A stretch of 64,000 bases of DNA from Rhodopseudomonas pseudopalustris (GTDB lineage Bacteria > Pseudomonadota > Alphaproteobacteria > Rhizobiales > Xanthobacteraceae). Position numbers and translations under genes: made by a program. Location of the stretch: contig NZ_FODT01000009.1 of assembly GCF_900110435.1 (NCBI RefSeq), positions 1 through 64,000 on the forward strand, in the 5' to 3' direction. Position 1 is the stretch's first letter; every line of letters begins with the position of its first letter. The notes under the pieces were generated by a model. The model saw nothing but the letters and a program-made list of their open reading frames with translations. It did no database searches and had not been told where the DNA came from. Positions 41,821 to 49,440 of the stretch are shown piece by piece.

Positions 41821-41961
41821 GACAACCCCGATCGAGTTTGTTGATTGCGGCTGGCGGGCTCGCCCGAGGGCAGCTGGCTGGCAGAGACCGTCGGCAAATG
41901 CCAACGGATTGCGATTTGGTAACGGAACGGAAACAGGCGGTCAACGTCGCGCGATCGCCGA

Positions 41962-41976
41962 TTAAAGTAATTGTAA
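41962..41976. promoter_or_regulatory. Candidate iron-regulatory motif, copy 1
   Basis: TTAAAGTAATTGTAA, an imperfect palindrome, upstream of the receptor gene. It matches 13 of 15 bases of the copy at 44460-44474 before hemP. Both lie in front of iron/heme genes, so binding by Irr, Fur or another iron regulator is likely; which one is not decidable. Confidence 0.55.
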
Positions 41977-42032
41977 GGAAGACGCGCCTCAGATCACCAG
42001 CGCGACGACGCAGCGCTGATGATGAACAACGA

Positions 42033-42704
42033 TCAAGCGCTCGGCGGCAGGGCGAACTCACGCAGATCGGAAGGCTCTGCCGGCAACGTCGTCCGATTGA
42101 CGGCCGACAGTGTTAGGCGGTGCGTAGCAGCGGCCGCGACCGAACGCAGCACCAGCGCTGCGAGATCTATTCGGGCGATCCATCCATGCACACGGGGATC
42201 GTCATACAGCGCGCCGGCGCCGGTCGCCTCGCCGTCGGTCAACCCGCCGGGACGAATGATGGTCCAGTCGAGATCGAGCCGGCGCAGATGATCCTCCGCG
42301 CGGGTCTTGGCCTCGAGCACCGGGCCGATCGCGGCGATGATCCGCTCGGAGGCGAACGGCCGGCTGTCGCCGCAGGCGAGCGACGAAATCTGCACCAGGC
42401 GCCGCACGCCACCGATCACTGCGGCATCGGAAATCGCGTTGTTACCGAATTCGTCGACCAGCTGCCCATCCGGCAGAGCGCCGCCGACCGTTGCAATGAT
42501 CGCATCCGGCGCGACGCGCGTCACGACATCGGCGACCTGATCAGCATCGGCGAGATCGACAATGGAGATCGCCGCCGCGTCGCCGAGGTCCTGCAGGCGT
42601 TCCCCGTTGCGGCCGGCGGCGTGTACGCTCCAGCCGATGGCCGCGGCCTGAGACACCAGATGCCGACCGGTCCGACCGGTCGCGCCGAATACCAGAATCT
42701 TCAT
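42033..42704 (-). CDS. NAD(P)-binding reductase, candidate ChuY-like anaerobilin reductase
   Basis: A 223-residue atypical short-chain reductase. The dinucleotide motif is I-L-V-F-G-A-T-G-R-T-G-R-H at the start, and V-Q-I-S-S-L-A-C-G lies near residue 105. ChuY of E. coli O157:H7 is an NAD(P)H-dependent reductase of this fold acting on anaerobilin, the product of ChuW. Because this gene lies 61 bases downstream of hutW on the same strand, it is the natural ChuY candidate. Fold and location support this; catalytic residues are not demonstrated. Confidence 0.7.
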   Translation of the reverse strand: MKILVFGATGRTGRHLVSQAAAIGWSVHAAGRNGERLQDLGDAAAISIVDLADADQVADVVTRVAPDAIIATVGGALPDGQLVDEFGNNAISDAAVIGGVRRLVQISSLACGDSRPFASERIIAAIGPVLEAKTRAEDHLRRLDLDWTIIRPGGLTDGEATGAGALYDDPRVHGWIARIDLAALVLRSVAAAATHRLTLSAVNRTTLPAEPSDLREFALPPSA

Positions 42705-42765
42705 ACAGCCCCATCCACATTCAAAAGGCGGTCTGCCCGCGCGAGCGATCTCAGCATAGCCGACC

Positions 42766-44208
42766 TCACACCGAACCGCAGCAGGCGTTTGATTCCGCCT
42801 GCGTCGCGGACTGCAAACCAGCGGACAGGCCGCTGGTCAAATTGCCGATCCAGAACGCACCGGCATGATTGGGTTTGAAGCCGTCGCCGCTCAACTCGCC
42901 GAGGCCGGCCGCCGCCCAGTTCGCGAGCAGCGGCGCCACCGCAACGCGGAATCCGGGGCGCAGCGCCTCGATCGCGACGAGGTCGAGCCGTCCGGTTTCA
43001 AGTCCTGCAGCAATCATCGCATGGGCGGCGTGATCGGGCGGCACCAGCGCCAGCGCTTCAACCGGCTCGCGATGCTGTGCGATCATCTCGCGACGTTGCG
43101 CGATCTCGATCACGTTGCGCCAGCGATAGCCGTGCGCCTGGCCGCCGGCGCCGGCGCCGAACGGCAGACACGTGACGCCGCGCTTGATCGCGGCGTTGTA
43201 GCGGTTGAACTCGCGCACCGAGCGAACCAGATGCGACTGCGACACCTGCAGCCAGCCGAGCGCAGCGAGTCGCTCTACCGCATCAGCATAAGCGCGCGCC
43301 TGTTCGCCAGGTGTCGCAGGCGGCGACAGCTTGCCCTTCTCGATCGCGCTCGCCAACGGCCCGCCGGGAAACGTGTTGAGCGCATAGAGCGTGACGCCGT
43401 CGATTCCGATCTGGTCGACGATCTCGATGTCGCGACACCATTCCGCCCGGTCGTGCCCCGGCAGCCCATAGATCAGATCGCAGACAACCGCCGTGCGGCC
43501 GAGCGCGACCAGATCGGCCAGAAACGACTTCACCTCCGGGCCGGAGAGCTTGCGGCCGAGCCGACGCCGCACCTCGGTCGAGAACGTCTGCACCCCGATC
43601 GACAGCCGCGTCACGCCGGCATCCGCCACCTTCACAGCCTTCGCCAGATCGAATCCGAACGCCCGTCCTTCGAGCGTGATCTCACAATCGCTCGTCAGCG
43701 GCAGATAATGCCGCAGGCCCTCGACGAGACGTGCGAGATCGTCTGCTGCGAGCGCCGATGGCGTGCCGCCGCCGATATAGACCGCGTCGATCGGCGCCGA
43801 CGACACCAGCGCAGTGGTGGATCTGGTCGCGAGTTCGGCGAGCAGATCGTCGACATAAGCGGCCCCGGCCTCCGGACGCCAGGCATTCTGGAAGAAGCCG
43901 CAGAACAGGCAGCGCGTCTGACAAAAGGGCACGTGGACGTAGGCGACGGCCGTCTCCTGCCGCGGTGTCGCGAAGATCCTCTTGAACACTGCGTCGACAT
44001 CCTCGGTGTCGACCGGCCGGCTGCCGCGCCACGGCGGCGAGAACGACCGCCTCTCGAACGCCCCTGTCAGCGGATCGCAACCGATCCGTACGAAGTAATC
44101 GCTGACCCGCGCCGCCGCGGCCGGCGCCGGATGGCGCCCCTGCGCGCCATGATGGTCGTGCGCGCCATGCGCCGATCCGCCGCTCATCCTCGCCTTCGCC
44201 ATCGTCAT
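42766..44208 (-). CDS. hutW: Anaerobic heme-degrading radical SAM enzyme
   Basis: A 480-residue HemN-like radical SAM protein of the HutW/ChuW group. The cluster-binding C-Q-T-R-C-L-F-C lies near residue 95 in H-V-P-F-C-Q-T-R-C. Then Y-I-G-G-G-T-P-S and R-L-S-I-G-V-Q-T-F follow, as in HemN relatives. The N-terminus is His-rich (H-G-A-H-D-H-H) and the C-terminus ends A-C-C-G-S-V. The known reaction opens heme with a SAM-derived radical and methyl transfer to give a linear anaerobilin and free iron without oxygen. That suits an anaerobic phototroph. The neighbouring reductase may complete the pathway. Divergent from hemP. Confidence 0.9.
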   Translation of the reverse strand: MTMAKARMSGGSAHGAHDHHGAQGRHPAPAAAARVSDYFVRIGCDPLTGAFERRSFSPPWRGSRPVDTEDVDAVFKRIFATPRQETAVAYVHVPFCQTRCLFCGFFQNAWRPEAGAAYVDDLLAELATRSTTALVSSAPIDAVYIGGGTPSALAADDLARLVEGLRHYLPLTSDCEITLEGRAFGFDLAKAVKVADAGVTRLSIGVQTFSTEVRRRLGRKLSGPEVKSFLADLVALGRTAVVCDLIYGLPGHDRAEWCRDIEIVDQIGIDGVTLYALNTFPGGPLASAIEKGKLSPPATPGEQARAYADAVERLAALGWLQVSQSHLVRSVREFNRYNAAIKRGVTCLPFGAGAGGQAHGYRWRNVIEIAQRREMIAQHREPVEALALVPPDHAAHAMIAAGLETGRLDLVAIEALRPGFRVAVAPLLANWAAAGLGELSGDGFKPNHAGAFWIGNLTSGLSAGLQSATQAESNACCGSV

Positions 44209-44527
44209 CGGAAGCGCCCTCGTTCGGAAGCGACGCAGCCGATCGACATCGGCCGCAACACCGGGGCGCGCGCCAGCGCGCGCAGGTAACTGACCAGCAC
44301 GACCATTCTGAATTCCAATCAGATTATCGGTGATGGGCTGGCGGGCGCTGCAGATGCAGGGAGCTGGCTGGCGAAAACGGACATGACGACCGCGACGCGG
44401 ATCGCCGTCACCTGAACCTGACGCCACGGCCGCCGCGCGTCAAGCCGAAGCGTCCCGCTTTAAAGTGATTATAATACACATTCCGACGGGAGCACTTATA
44501 ACGACGTCAGCTAACAGTTCGAAGATC
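44209..44527. other. Divergent promoter region hutW / hemP
   Basis: About 320 bases carrying promoters in both directions. The only motif I can define is the iron-regulatory candidate at 44460-44474. No gene is supportable. Confidence 0.5.
44460..44474. promoter_or_regulatory. Candidate iron-regulatory motif, copy 2
   Basis: TTAAAGTGATTATAA lies 54 bases before the hemP start, in a locally AT-rich stretch. It shares 13 of 15 bases with 41962-41976. The distance to hemP fits an operator at or near the promoter. Confidence 0.6.
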
Positions 44528-44737
44528 ATGACGGGTAAAATGACGGCATACACTGATAACAACGACACCGCTGACGAAGCGGCGGACTCAGCGACCGCAC
44601 GCGCCATCCATGTGATCGGCAATCAAGTCGAGAGTCGCGATCTGTTTTCGCTGGGGCGAGAGATCGTCATTGCCCACGGCGGCGACAGATACCGGTTGCG
44701 CCTGACATCTCAGAACAAGCTGATCCTGACGAAATGA
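44528..44737 (+). CDS. hemP: Hemin uptake protein HemP
   Basis: A 69-residue protein of the HemP/HmuP family. The family core is near the C-terminus: S-R-D-L-F-S-L-G-R-E-I-V-I-A-H-G, then Y-R-L-R-L-T-S-Q-N-K-L-I-L-T-K. HmuP acts as an activator of heme-uptake genes in Bradyrhizobium and Sinorhizobium. The ATG at 44528 gives the normal length. It overlaps hmuT (ATGA), so it heads the hemP-hmuTUV operon. Confidence 0.9.
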   Translation: MTGKMTAYTDNNDTADEAADSATARAIHVIGNQVESRDLFSLGREIVIAHGGDRYRLRLTSQNKLILTK

Positions 44738-45705
44738 TCGCCTCAGCTCTTTCAAAGCCCGTGCGCCGCACGATCGTCTCGATACTCGCGGTGACCGCTC
44801 TCACAGCGAGCCCCGGCTTTGCCGGCGACATCGCAGTGCGCGACGCGCATGGACGGAACGTCGTGATCAACGACAGCTCGCGCACGGTGTCGATCGGCGG
44901 CGCGATCACGGAAGTGCTGGCTGCGCTCGGCCTCGACCAACGGATCGCCGGCGTCGATTCGACCAGCACCTATCCGCTCGCCGTCGTCAAGGACAAGCCG
45001 AATGTCGGCTATCTGCGGCAGCTCTCTGCCGAAGGCGTGATCGGATTGAACCCGACGCTGATCCTCGCGATGGACAGCGCCGGTCCGAAGCAGACGATGC
45101 AGGCGATCGAGGCGGCGAAAATCCCGATGGTGTCGATCCCGGAGAACTTCACCGAGCAGGGACTCCTGGAGAAGATCCGTCTGATCGGCCACGTGATGAA
45201 CGCCGACGCGGCCGCAAAATGTCTTGCGACCGCCGTGGCGGAGGATTTCGAGCAGCTCAGGCAGCTCAGGGCAAGGATCACCAGGCCGATGCGGGTGATG
45301 TTCGTGATGTCGCTGGTCAACGGCCAGGCGATGGCGGCCGGCCGCAACACCGCGGCCAACGAGATCATCGAACTGTCCGGCGGCGTCAACGCCATCGACA
45401 GCTACGAGGGTTACAAGTCGATCAACGACGAGGCGATCGTCGCCGCGAAACCGGACGCCGTGCTGACGATCCAACGCAGCCGGGACACGTTCGAGGCCGA
45501 TGCGTTCTACGCCCATCCGGGCTTTGCCCTGACGCCGGCGGCCAAGACCCGCTCCTTCGTGGCGATGGACGGCCTCTATCTGCTCGGCTTCGGGCCGCGC
45601 ACCCCGGCGGCTGCGCGCGACGTCGCGGCGACGCTGTATCCACAGCTCGCAACTCCAGCCGGCAATTTCAAACCGAAGGCGGCGTCCGCCGATTGCCGCT
45701 CATGA
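44734..45705 (+). CDS. hmuT: Periplasmic heme-binding protein
   Basis: A 323-residue class III (helical-backbone) binding protein. A signal peptide covers residues about 1-30 (T-A-L-T-A-S-P-G-F-A-G). The core has I-T-E-V-L-A-A-L-G, R-I-A-G-V-D-S-T-S-T-Y-P near residue 70 with a Tyr typical of heme ligation in HmuT, and G-Y-L-R-Q-L-S-A-E-G. It takes heme from the receptor to HmuUV. Overlaps both hemP and hmuU. Confidence 0.92.
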   Translation: MIASALSKPVRRTIVSILAVTALTASPGFAGDIAVRDAHGRNVVINDSSRTVSIGGAITEVLAALGLDQRIAGVDSTSTYPLAVVKDKPNVGYLRQLSAEGVIGLNPTLILAMDSAGPKQTMQAIEAAKIPMVSIPENFTEQGLLEKIRLIGHVMNADAAAKCLATAVAEDFEQLRQLRARITRPMRVMFVMSLVNGQAMAAGRNTAANEIIELSGGVNAIDSYEGYKSINDEAIVAAKPDAVLTIQRSRDTFEADAFYAHPGFALTPAAKTRSFVAMDGLYLLGFGPRTPAAARDVAATLYPQLATPAGNFKPKAASADCRS

Positions 45706-46787
45706 CCGTCATGGACATCGGACGCAGGCGGGTCGCACGGTCGTTTCGGCCGCGGTCCGGCGTGACCATCGCCGTGTTGCTCTCATTGCTCTCGATCTGT
45801 CTTGCGCTCGCTCTGACGGTCGGCGCGGCGGGCATTCCGCTCTCGCGACTGCCCGCCGCGCTACGGCTGCTGCCCGATGCCGACGCAGGGCCGCTGGCGG
45901 CGCGCGATCAGCTGGTACTGTGGTCGATCCGCCTGCCGCGCATCCTCACCGCCGCGATCGTCGGCAGCCTTCTGGCGGCGTCGGGCGCGCTGATGCAGGG
46001 GCTGTTCCGCAATCCGCTCGCCGATCCGGCGCTGGTCGGCGTCTCCAGCGGCGGCGCTCTCGCGGCCGCGGCGTCGATCGTGCTGCTCGATCACACGCTC
46101 GGTCATAACTTGCGTTTCCTGCAGGACCATCTGCTGCCGATCGCCGCCTTCGGCGGCTCGCTGGTCACCACGATCATTCTGTTCCGGATCGCCAGCCGCG
46201 CGGGCAACACCTCGATCGCATTGTTCCTGCTGGCGGGTCTCGCGATCGCCGCCATCGCCAATGCCGGGATCGGCGTTCTGGTGTTCCTCGCCGACGACCG
46301 GCAGTTGCGCGATATCACCTTCTGGATGATGGGATCGCTCAGCGGCGCGAACTGGGCCAAGGCGTCGTCGACCGCGCTGGTGCTGCTGATCGCGCTGTTG
46401 GTCTTCGTCAAGGTCGCGCGGCATCTCGATCTCTTGGTGCTCGGCGAGTCGGAGGCGTTCCACACCGGCGTCGACGTCGAGCGGATGAAGCTGCTATCGA
46501 TCGTGCTGGTGTCGGCGATGACCGGCGTCGCGGTCTCGGTCTGCGGCGTCGTCGGATTCGTCGGGATCGTGGTGCCGCATCTGCTGCGTCTGGTGATCGG
46601 CCCGTCGCATCGGCTGCTGCTGCCCGCCTCCGCCTGCCTCGGCGCCGTGATGCTGGTCGCCGCCGACACCGTCGCGCGTACCATCGTCGCGCCGGCCGAG
46701 ATGCCGATCGGCATTCTCACGGCCGCGATCGGCGCACCGTTCTTTCTCGCCATCCTGCTGCGGCAGCGCAAGCTGGTCGGCCTATGA
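45702..46787 (+). CDS. hmuU: Heme ABC transporter permease
   Basis: A 361-residue FecCD/BtuC-type permease with about nine to ten spans. Family motifs include R-L-P-R-I-L-T-A-A-I-V-G, G-A-L-M-Q-G-L-F-R-N-P-L-A-D-P and G-V-V-G-F-V-G-I-V-V-P-H. The ATG overlaps the hmuT stop by four bases. HmuU dimers move heme across the inner membrane with HmuV. Confidence 0.95.
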   Translation: MTVMDIGRRRVARSFRPRSGVTIAVLLSLLSICLALALTVGAAGIPLSRLPAALRLLPDADAGPLAARDQLVLWSIRLPRILTAAIVGSLLAASGALMQGLFRNPLADPALVGVSSGGALAAAASIVLLDHTLGHNLRFLQDHLLPIAAFGGSLVTTIILFRIASRAGNTSIALFLLAGLAIAAIANAGIGVLVFLADDRQLRDITFWMMGSLSGANWAKASSTALVLLIALLVFVKVARHLDLLVLGESEAFHTGVDVERMKLLSIVLVSAMTGVAVSVCGVVGFVGIVVPHLLRLVIGPSHRLLLPASACLGAVMLVAADTVARTIVAPAEMPIGILTAAIGAPFFLAILLRQRKLVGL

Positions 46788-47569
46788 GCGCTGCACTGAC
46801 GGCAAATGCCGCGTCGTTTGCGATCGGTAGCGTCGCGCTGGTCGAGCGCGTCGACCTCCGCGTCGAACCCGGTGAACTGATTGCCATCGTCGGCCCGAAT
46901 GGCGCCGGAAAATCGACACTGTTGCGGATGTTGTCCGGTGACGTTCGGCCGACGGCCGGCGCGGTCCGGATGGCGAACCGCGATCTTTCCACCTACTCGC
47001 CGCGTGAACTGGCCGGGCGGCGTGCGGTGCTGGCGCAGCACACCAATGTCGGCTTTCCGTTCTCGGTCGAGGAGATCGTCTGGATGGGCGCCGACATCGA
47101 TCGCCGCAAGGCTGCACCGCTGTTCGATCGCGCCATCCGCGAAGTTCGGCTCGAAGCATTCCGCCATCGCGACGTCACCACCCTGTCCGGCGGCGAACAG
47201 CAGCGCACGCATTTCGCGCGCGTCCTGCTGCAACTGTGGTGCGGCGAAGCCTCCTATGGTCCGGGGCTATTGCTGCTCGACGAGCCGACGTCGAGCTTGG
47301 ACATCCGTCACCAGCTCGATCTCGCGGAGATGGCGCGGCGTTGCGCGCGAGACGGCACCACGGTGATCGCAATCCTGCACGACCTCAATCTGGCGGCCCG
47401 CTTCGCTGATCGCATCCTGATGATGCATCAAGGCGCGCTGACCGCCGATGGTACGCCGTCCGCCGTGATCCGCCCAGACCTGCTCGCCAGGGTGTTCGAT
47501 GTCGAGCTGTCGGTGAGCCGAGACTCGACAGGAGCCCCCTTCGTGCTGCCGCAATTGGCGAAGCGGTGA
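46784..47569 (+). CDS. hmuV: Heme ABC transporter ATPase
   Basis: A 261-residue ATPase with G-P-N-G-A-G-K-S-T-L (Walker A), L-S-G-G-E-Q-Q-R-T-H-F-A-R-V (signature) and L-L-L-L-D-E-P-T-S-S-L (Walker B). The insertion L-Q-L-W-C-G-E-A before Walker B is typical of HmuV. It overlaps hmuU and ends the operon. An imperfect hairpin at 47591-47616 may terminate it. Confidence 0.95.
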   Translation: MSAALTANAASFAIGSVALVERVDLRVEPGELIAIVGPNGAGKSTLLRMLSGDVRPTAGAVRMANRDLSTYSPRELAGRRAVLAQHTNVGFPFSVEEIVWMGADIDRRKAAPLFDRAIREVRLEAFRHRDVTTLSGGEQQRTHFARVLLQLWCGEASYGPGLLLLDEPTSSLDIRHQLDLAEMARRCARDGTTVIAILHDLNLAARFADRILMMHQGALTADGTPSAVIRPDLLARVFDVELSVSRDSTGAPFVLPQLAKR

Positions 47570-47911
47570 CAGCTCCCCTGAGTGTCTGACGGAAACTGCC
47601 TCGCGCAGTCGTTTCCGCACCCCGTCACTGCGGGCGCGATTGTTGACATTCGCCCTGAAAATGGGACATCAACTTCACCCGACAACAAATGAAATCTGCA
47701 CATTGTGCGGTTAAATCAATATCTTGCGCTAAAGTGGCAGCCCTTCCCGCTGCTTCCGCGGGATTTCATGTGTCTTGCCCGAAGCATAGGTCGTCGGCTC
47801 CAGTTGCTGACGTGCCCCACAGCGATTGCGCTTACGCGATCGCCGGCTCACAAGCGGAGCTGAACTATCACGCGACCCAGATTGGCCCGGTCCAGTTTCT
47901 TGACGATACAG
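47570..47911 (+). other. Intergenic region between hmuV and a sensor kinase
   Basis: About 340 bases. An imperfect hairpin (GGAAAC arms at 47591-47596 and 47611-47616, with an inner TGC/GCA pair) lies just after hmuV and may be its terminator. The rest is probably promoter DNA of the kinase; no operator is defined. Confidence 0.4.
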
Positions 47912-49327
47912 ATGAATCGAAAATCATTCGCAAACGCAACTCTGGCGCCCTGGTTGCTGGGCGCCACCCTGTTGCTATTCATTGTCATCGCCGGCGCCCT
48001 GTTCCTCAATCTGATGCGGCTGCGCGACAGCTTCTCCTGGGTGCAGCACACCAACGACGTGCTGCTTTCGATTTCCGGCATTCAGCAGGCGGTGCTGGAA
48101 GCGGAGACAAACGAGCGCGGCTACCTGCTCACCGGCATCGACAGCTACCGCGAAACCTATAGCCGTAAGCGAGACGATCTGGCGTCCCGGCTCGACAACC
48201 TACGCTCCACCGCCGCCGACAATCCGGAGCATGCCGCGCGTATCGACGAACTACGTCAACTGATCGACATGCGAACCGCACAGCTCGGTCGCGTCATCGA
48301 ACTCGGGCCCGAGCGGTTGCGCGAGGCGCTCGACATTCTTGAACAGGCCCGCACCGACCGGCTGACCGAACGCGTCGAAGCCAGTCTGGCGGGCTTGACC
48401 CAGACCGAACAGGGTCTGCTCGCGGAGCGGATGTCCCGGCACGACCAGGAAAGTCTTGCCGCGGCGCTGATCACCGCCTGCCTGCTGATCCTCGCCGTCG
48501 CCAGCGCCGCGATCGCCGCGTTCCTGCTCGAGCACCAACGCGCGGTGTCGCGGCAGCAGGAGGCCGACCAACGGCTGCAGGCCTTGCAGGCCGAGCTGAT
48601 GCGTGTGGCCCGGCTCAGCACCATGGGCGAAATGTCGAGCGCGCTGGCCCACGAACTCAACCAGCCGCTCGGGGCCATCACCAATTATGTGCGAGGCTCG
48701 CGCCGCCTGGTCGACGCCAGCAACCATCCCGACAAGACCAGGATCGGCGCGGCGCTGGACAAGGCCGCGCAGCAGACGCTGCGCGCCGGCGAGGTGATCC
48801 AGCGCCTGCGCGAATTCGTCGGCCGTGGCGAGACCGACAAGACGATCGAAAGCCTGCGCGCGATCGCGGAAGACGCGCTGGCGCTCGCATCGGTCGTCAC
48901 CCGCGATTGCCCGGTCGACGTCGAACTCGCGATCGCCCCCGCGGTCGATCGCGTTCTGGTCGACAAGGTGCAATTGCAGCAGGTCTTTCTCAATCTGATC
49001 CGCAACGCCTTCGAGGCGATGCGGGAACAGCCGGAGCGCCGTCTCACGATCGACGGCAGCGCCGCCGCCGATGGCCTGATCGAAGTCGTGGTCACCGACT
49101 CGGGCCCCGGGCTCGATCCGCAGATCGCCGATCGGATGTTTCAGCCGTTTACCACCACCAAGCCCGAAGGCATGGGCATCGGCCTGTCGATTTCACAGAC
49201 TATCATTCAGGCCCATGGCGGCTCGATCAAGGCCGAACCCGCGCCGGGCGGTGGCACGCTGTTCCGGTTCACACTCCCGCAGGCAGAATTCGCCCTGTCC
49301 GAGGTTCAGACCGCCGCAGCCGTATAG
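47912..49327 (+). CDS. CHASE3-type membrane histidine kinase, FixL-like kinase core
   Basis: A 471-residue sensor kinase. Two spans (residues about 12-32 and 190-212) flank a periplasmic CHASE3-like four-helix domain with the signature E-R-G-Y-L-L-T-G near residue 70. A short coiled linker leads to the kinase: phospho-His in A-L-A-H-E-L-N-Q-P-L-G, N-box N-L-I-R-N-A-F-E-A-M, G-boxes D-S-G-P-G-L-D and G-M-G-I-G-L-S-I-S. The H-box is of the FixL/DctB group. No response regulator is adjacent. The ATG at 47912 lacks a strong ribosome-binding site; a TTG ten codons earlier is possible. Confidence 0.85.
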   Translation: MNRKSFANATLAPWLLGATLLLFIVIAGALFLNLMRLRDSFSWVQHTNDVLLSISGIQQAVLEAETNERGYLLTGIDSYRETYSRKRDDLASRLDNLRSTAADNPEHAARIDELRQLIDMRTAQLGRVIELGPERLREALDILEQARTDRLTERVEASLAGLTQTEQGLLAERMSRHDQESLAAALITACLLILAVASAAIAAFLLEHQRAVSRQQEADQRLQALQAELMRVARLSTMGEMSSALAHELNQPLGAITNYVRGSRRLVDASNHPDKTRIGAALDKAAQQTLRAGEVIQRLREFVGRGETDKTIESLRAIAEDALALASVVTRDCPVDVELAIAPAVDRVLVDKVQLQQVFLNLIRNAFEAMREQPERRLTIDGSAAADGLIEVVVTDSGPGLDPQIADRMFQPFTTTKPEGMGIGLSISQTIIQAHGGSIKAEPAPGGGTLFRFTLPQAEFALSEVQTAAAV

Positions 49328-49374
49328 AGCATGATCCCGAAAACGAGATCCCGGTTTTCGAAACGATCATGCTC
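49327..49374. repeat. Palindromic intergenic repeat, REP-like
   Basis: Outer arms GAGCATGATC (49327-49336) and GATCATGCTC (49365-49374) enclose inner arms CGAAAAC and GTTTTCG, giving a long imperfect hairpin. It lies between the convergent kinase and cyclase genes. The sequence type recurs in the Bradyrhizobium/Rhodopseudomonas group as a dispersed repeat (recalled, unverified). A degenerate relative is at 56232-56275. Confidence 0.6.
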
Positions 49375-49440
49375 AAACAAAAATCGACTGCAGGATGACG
49401 ATCCGAACCGTCATCATCGCGCCGTAGCAAGCGCCACCCC

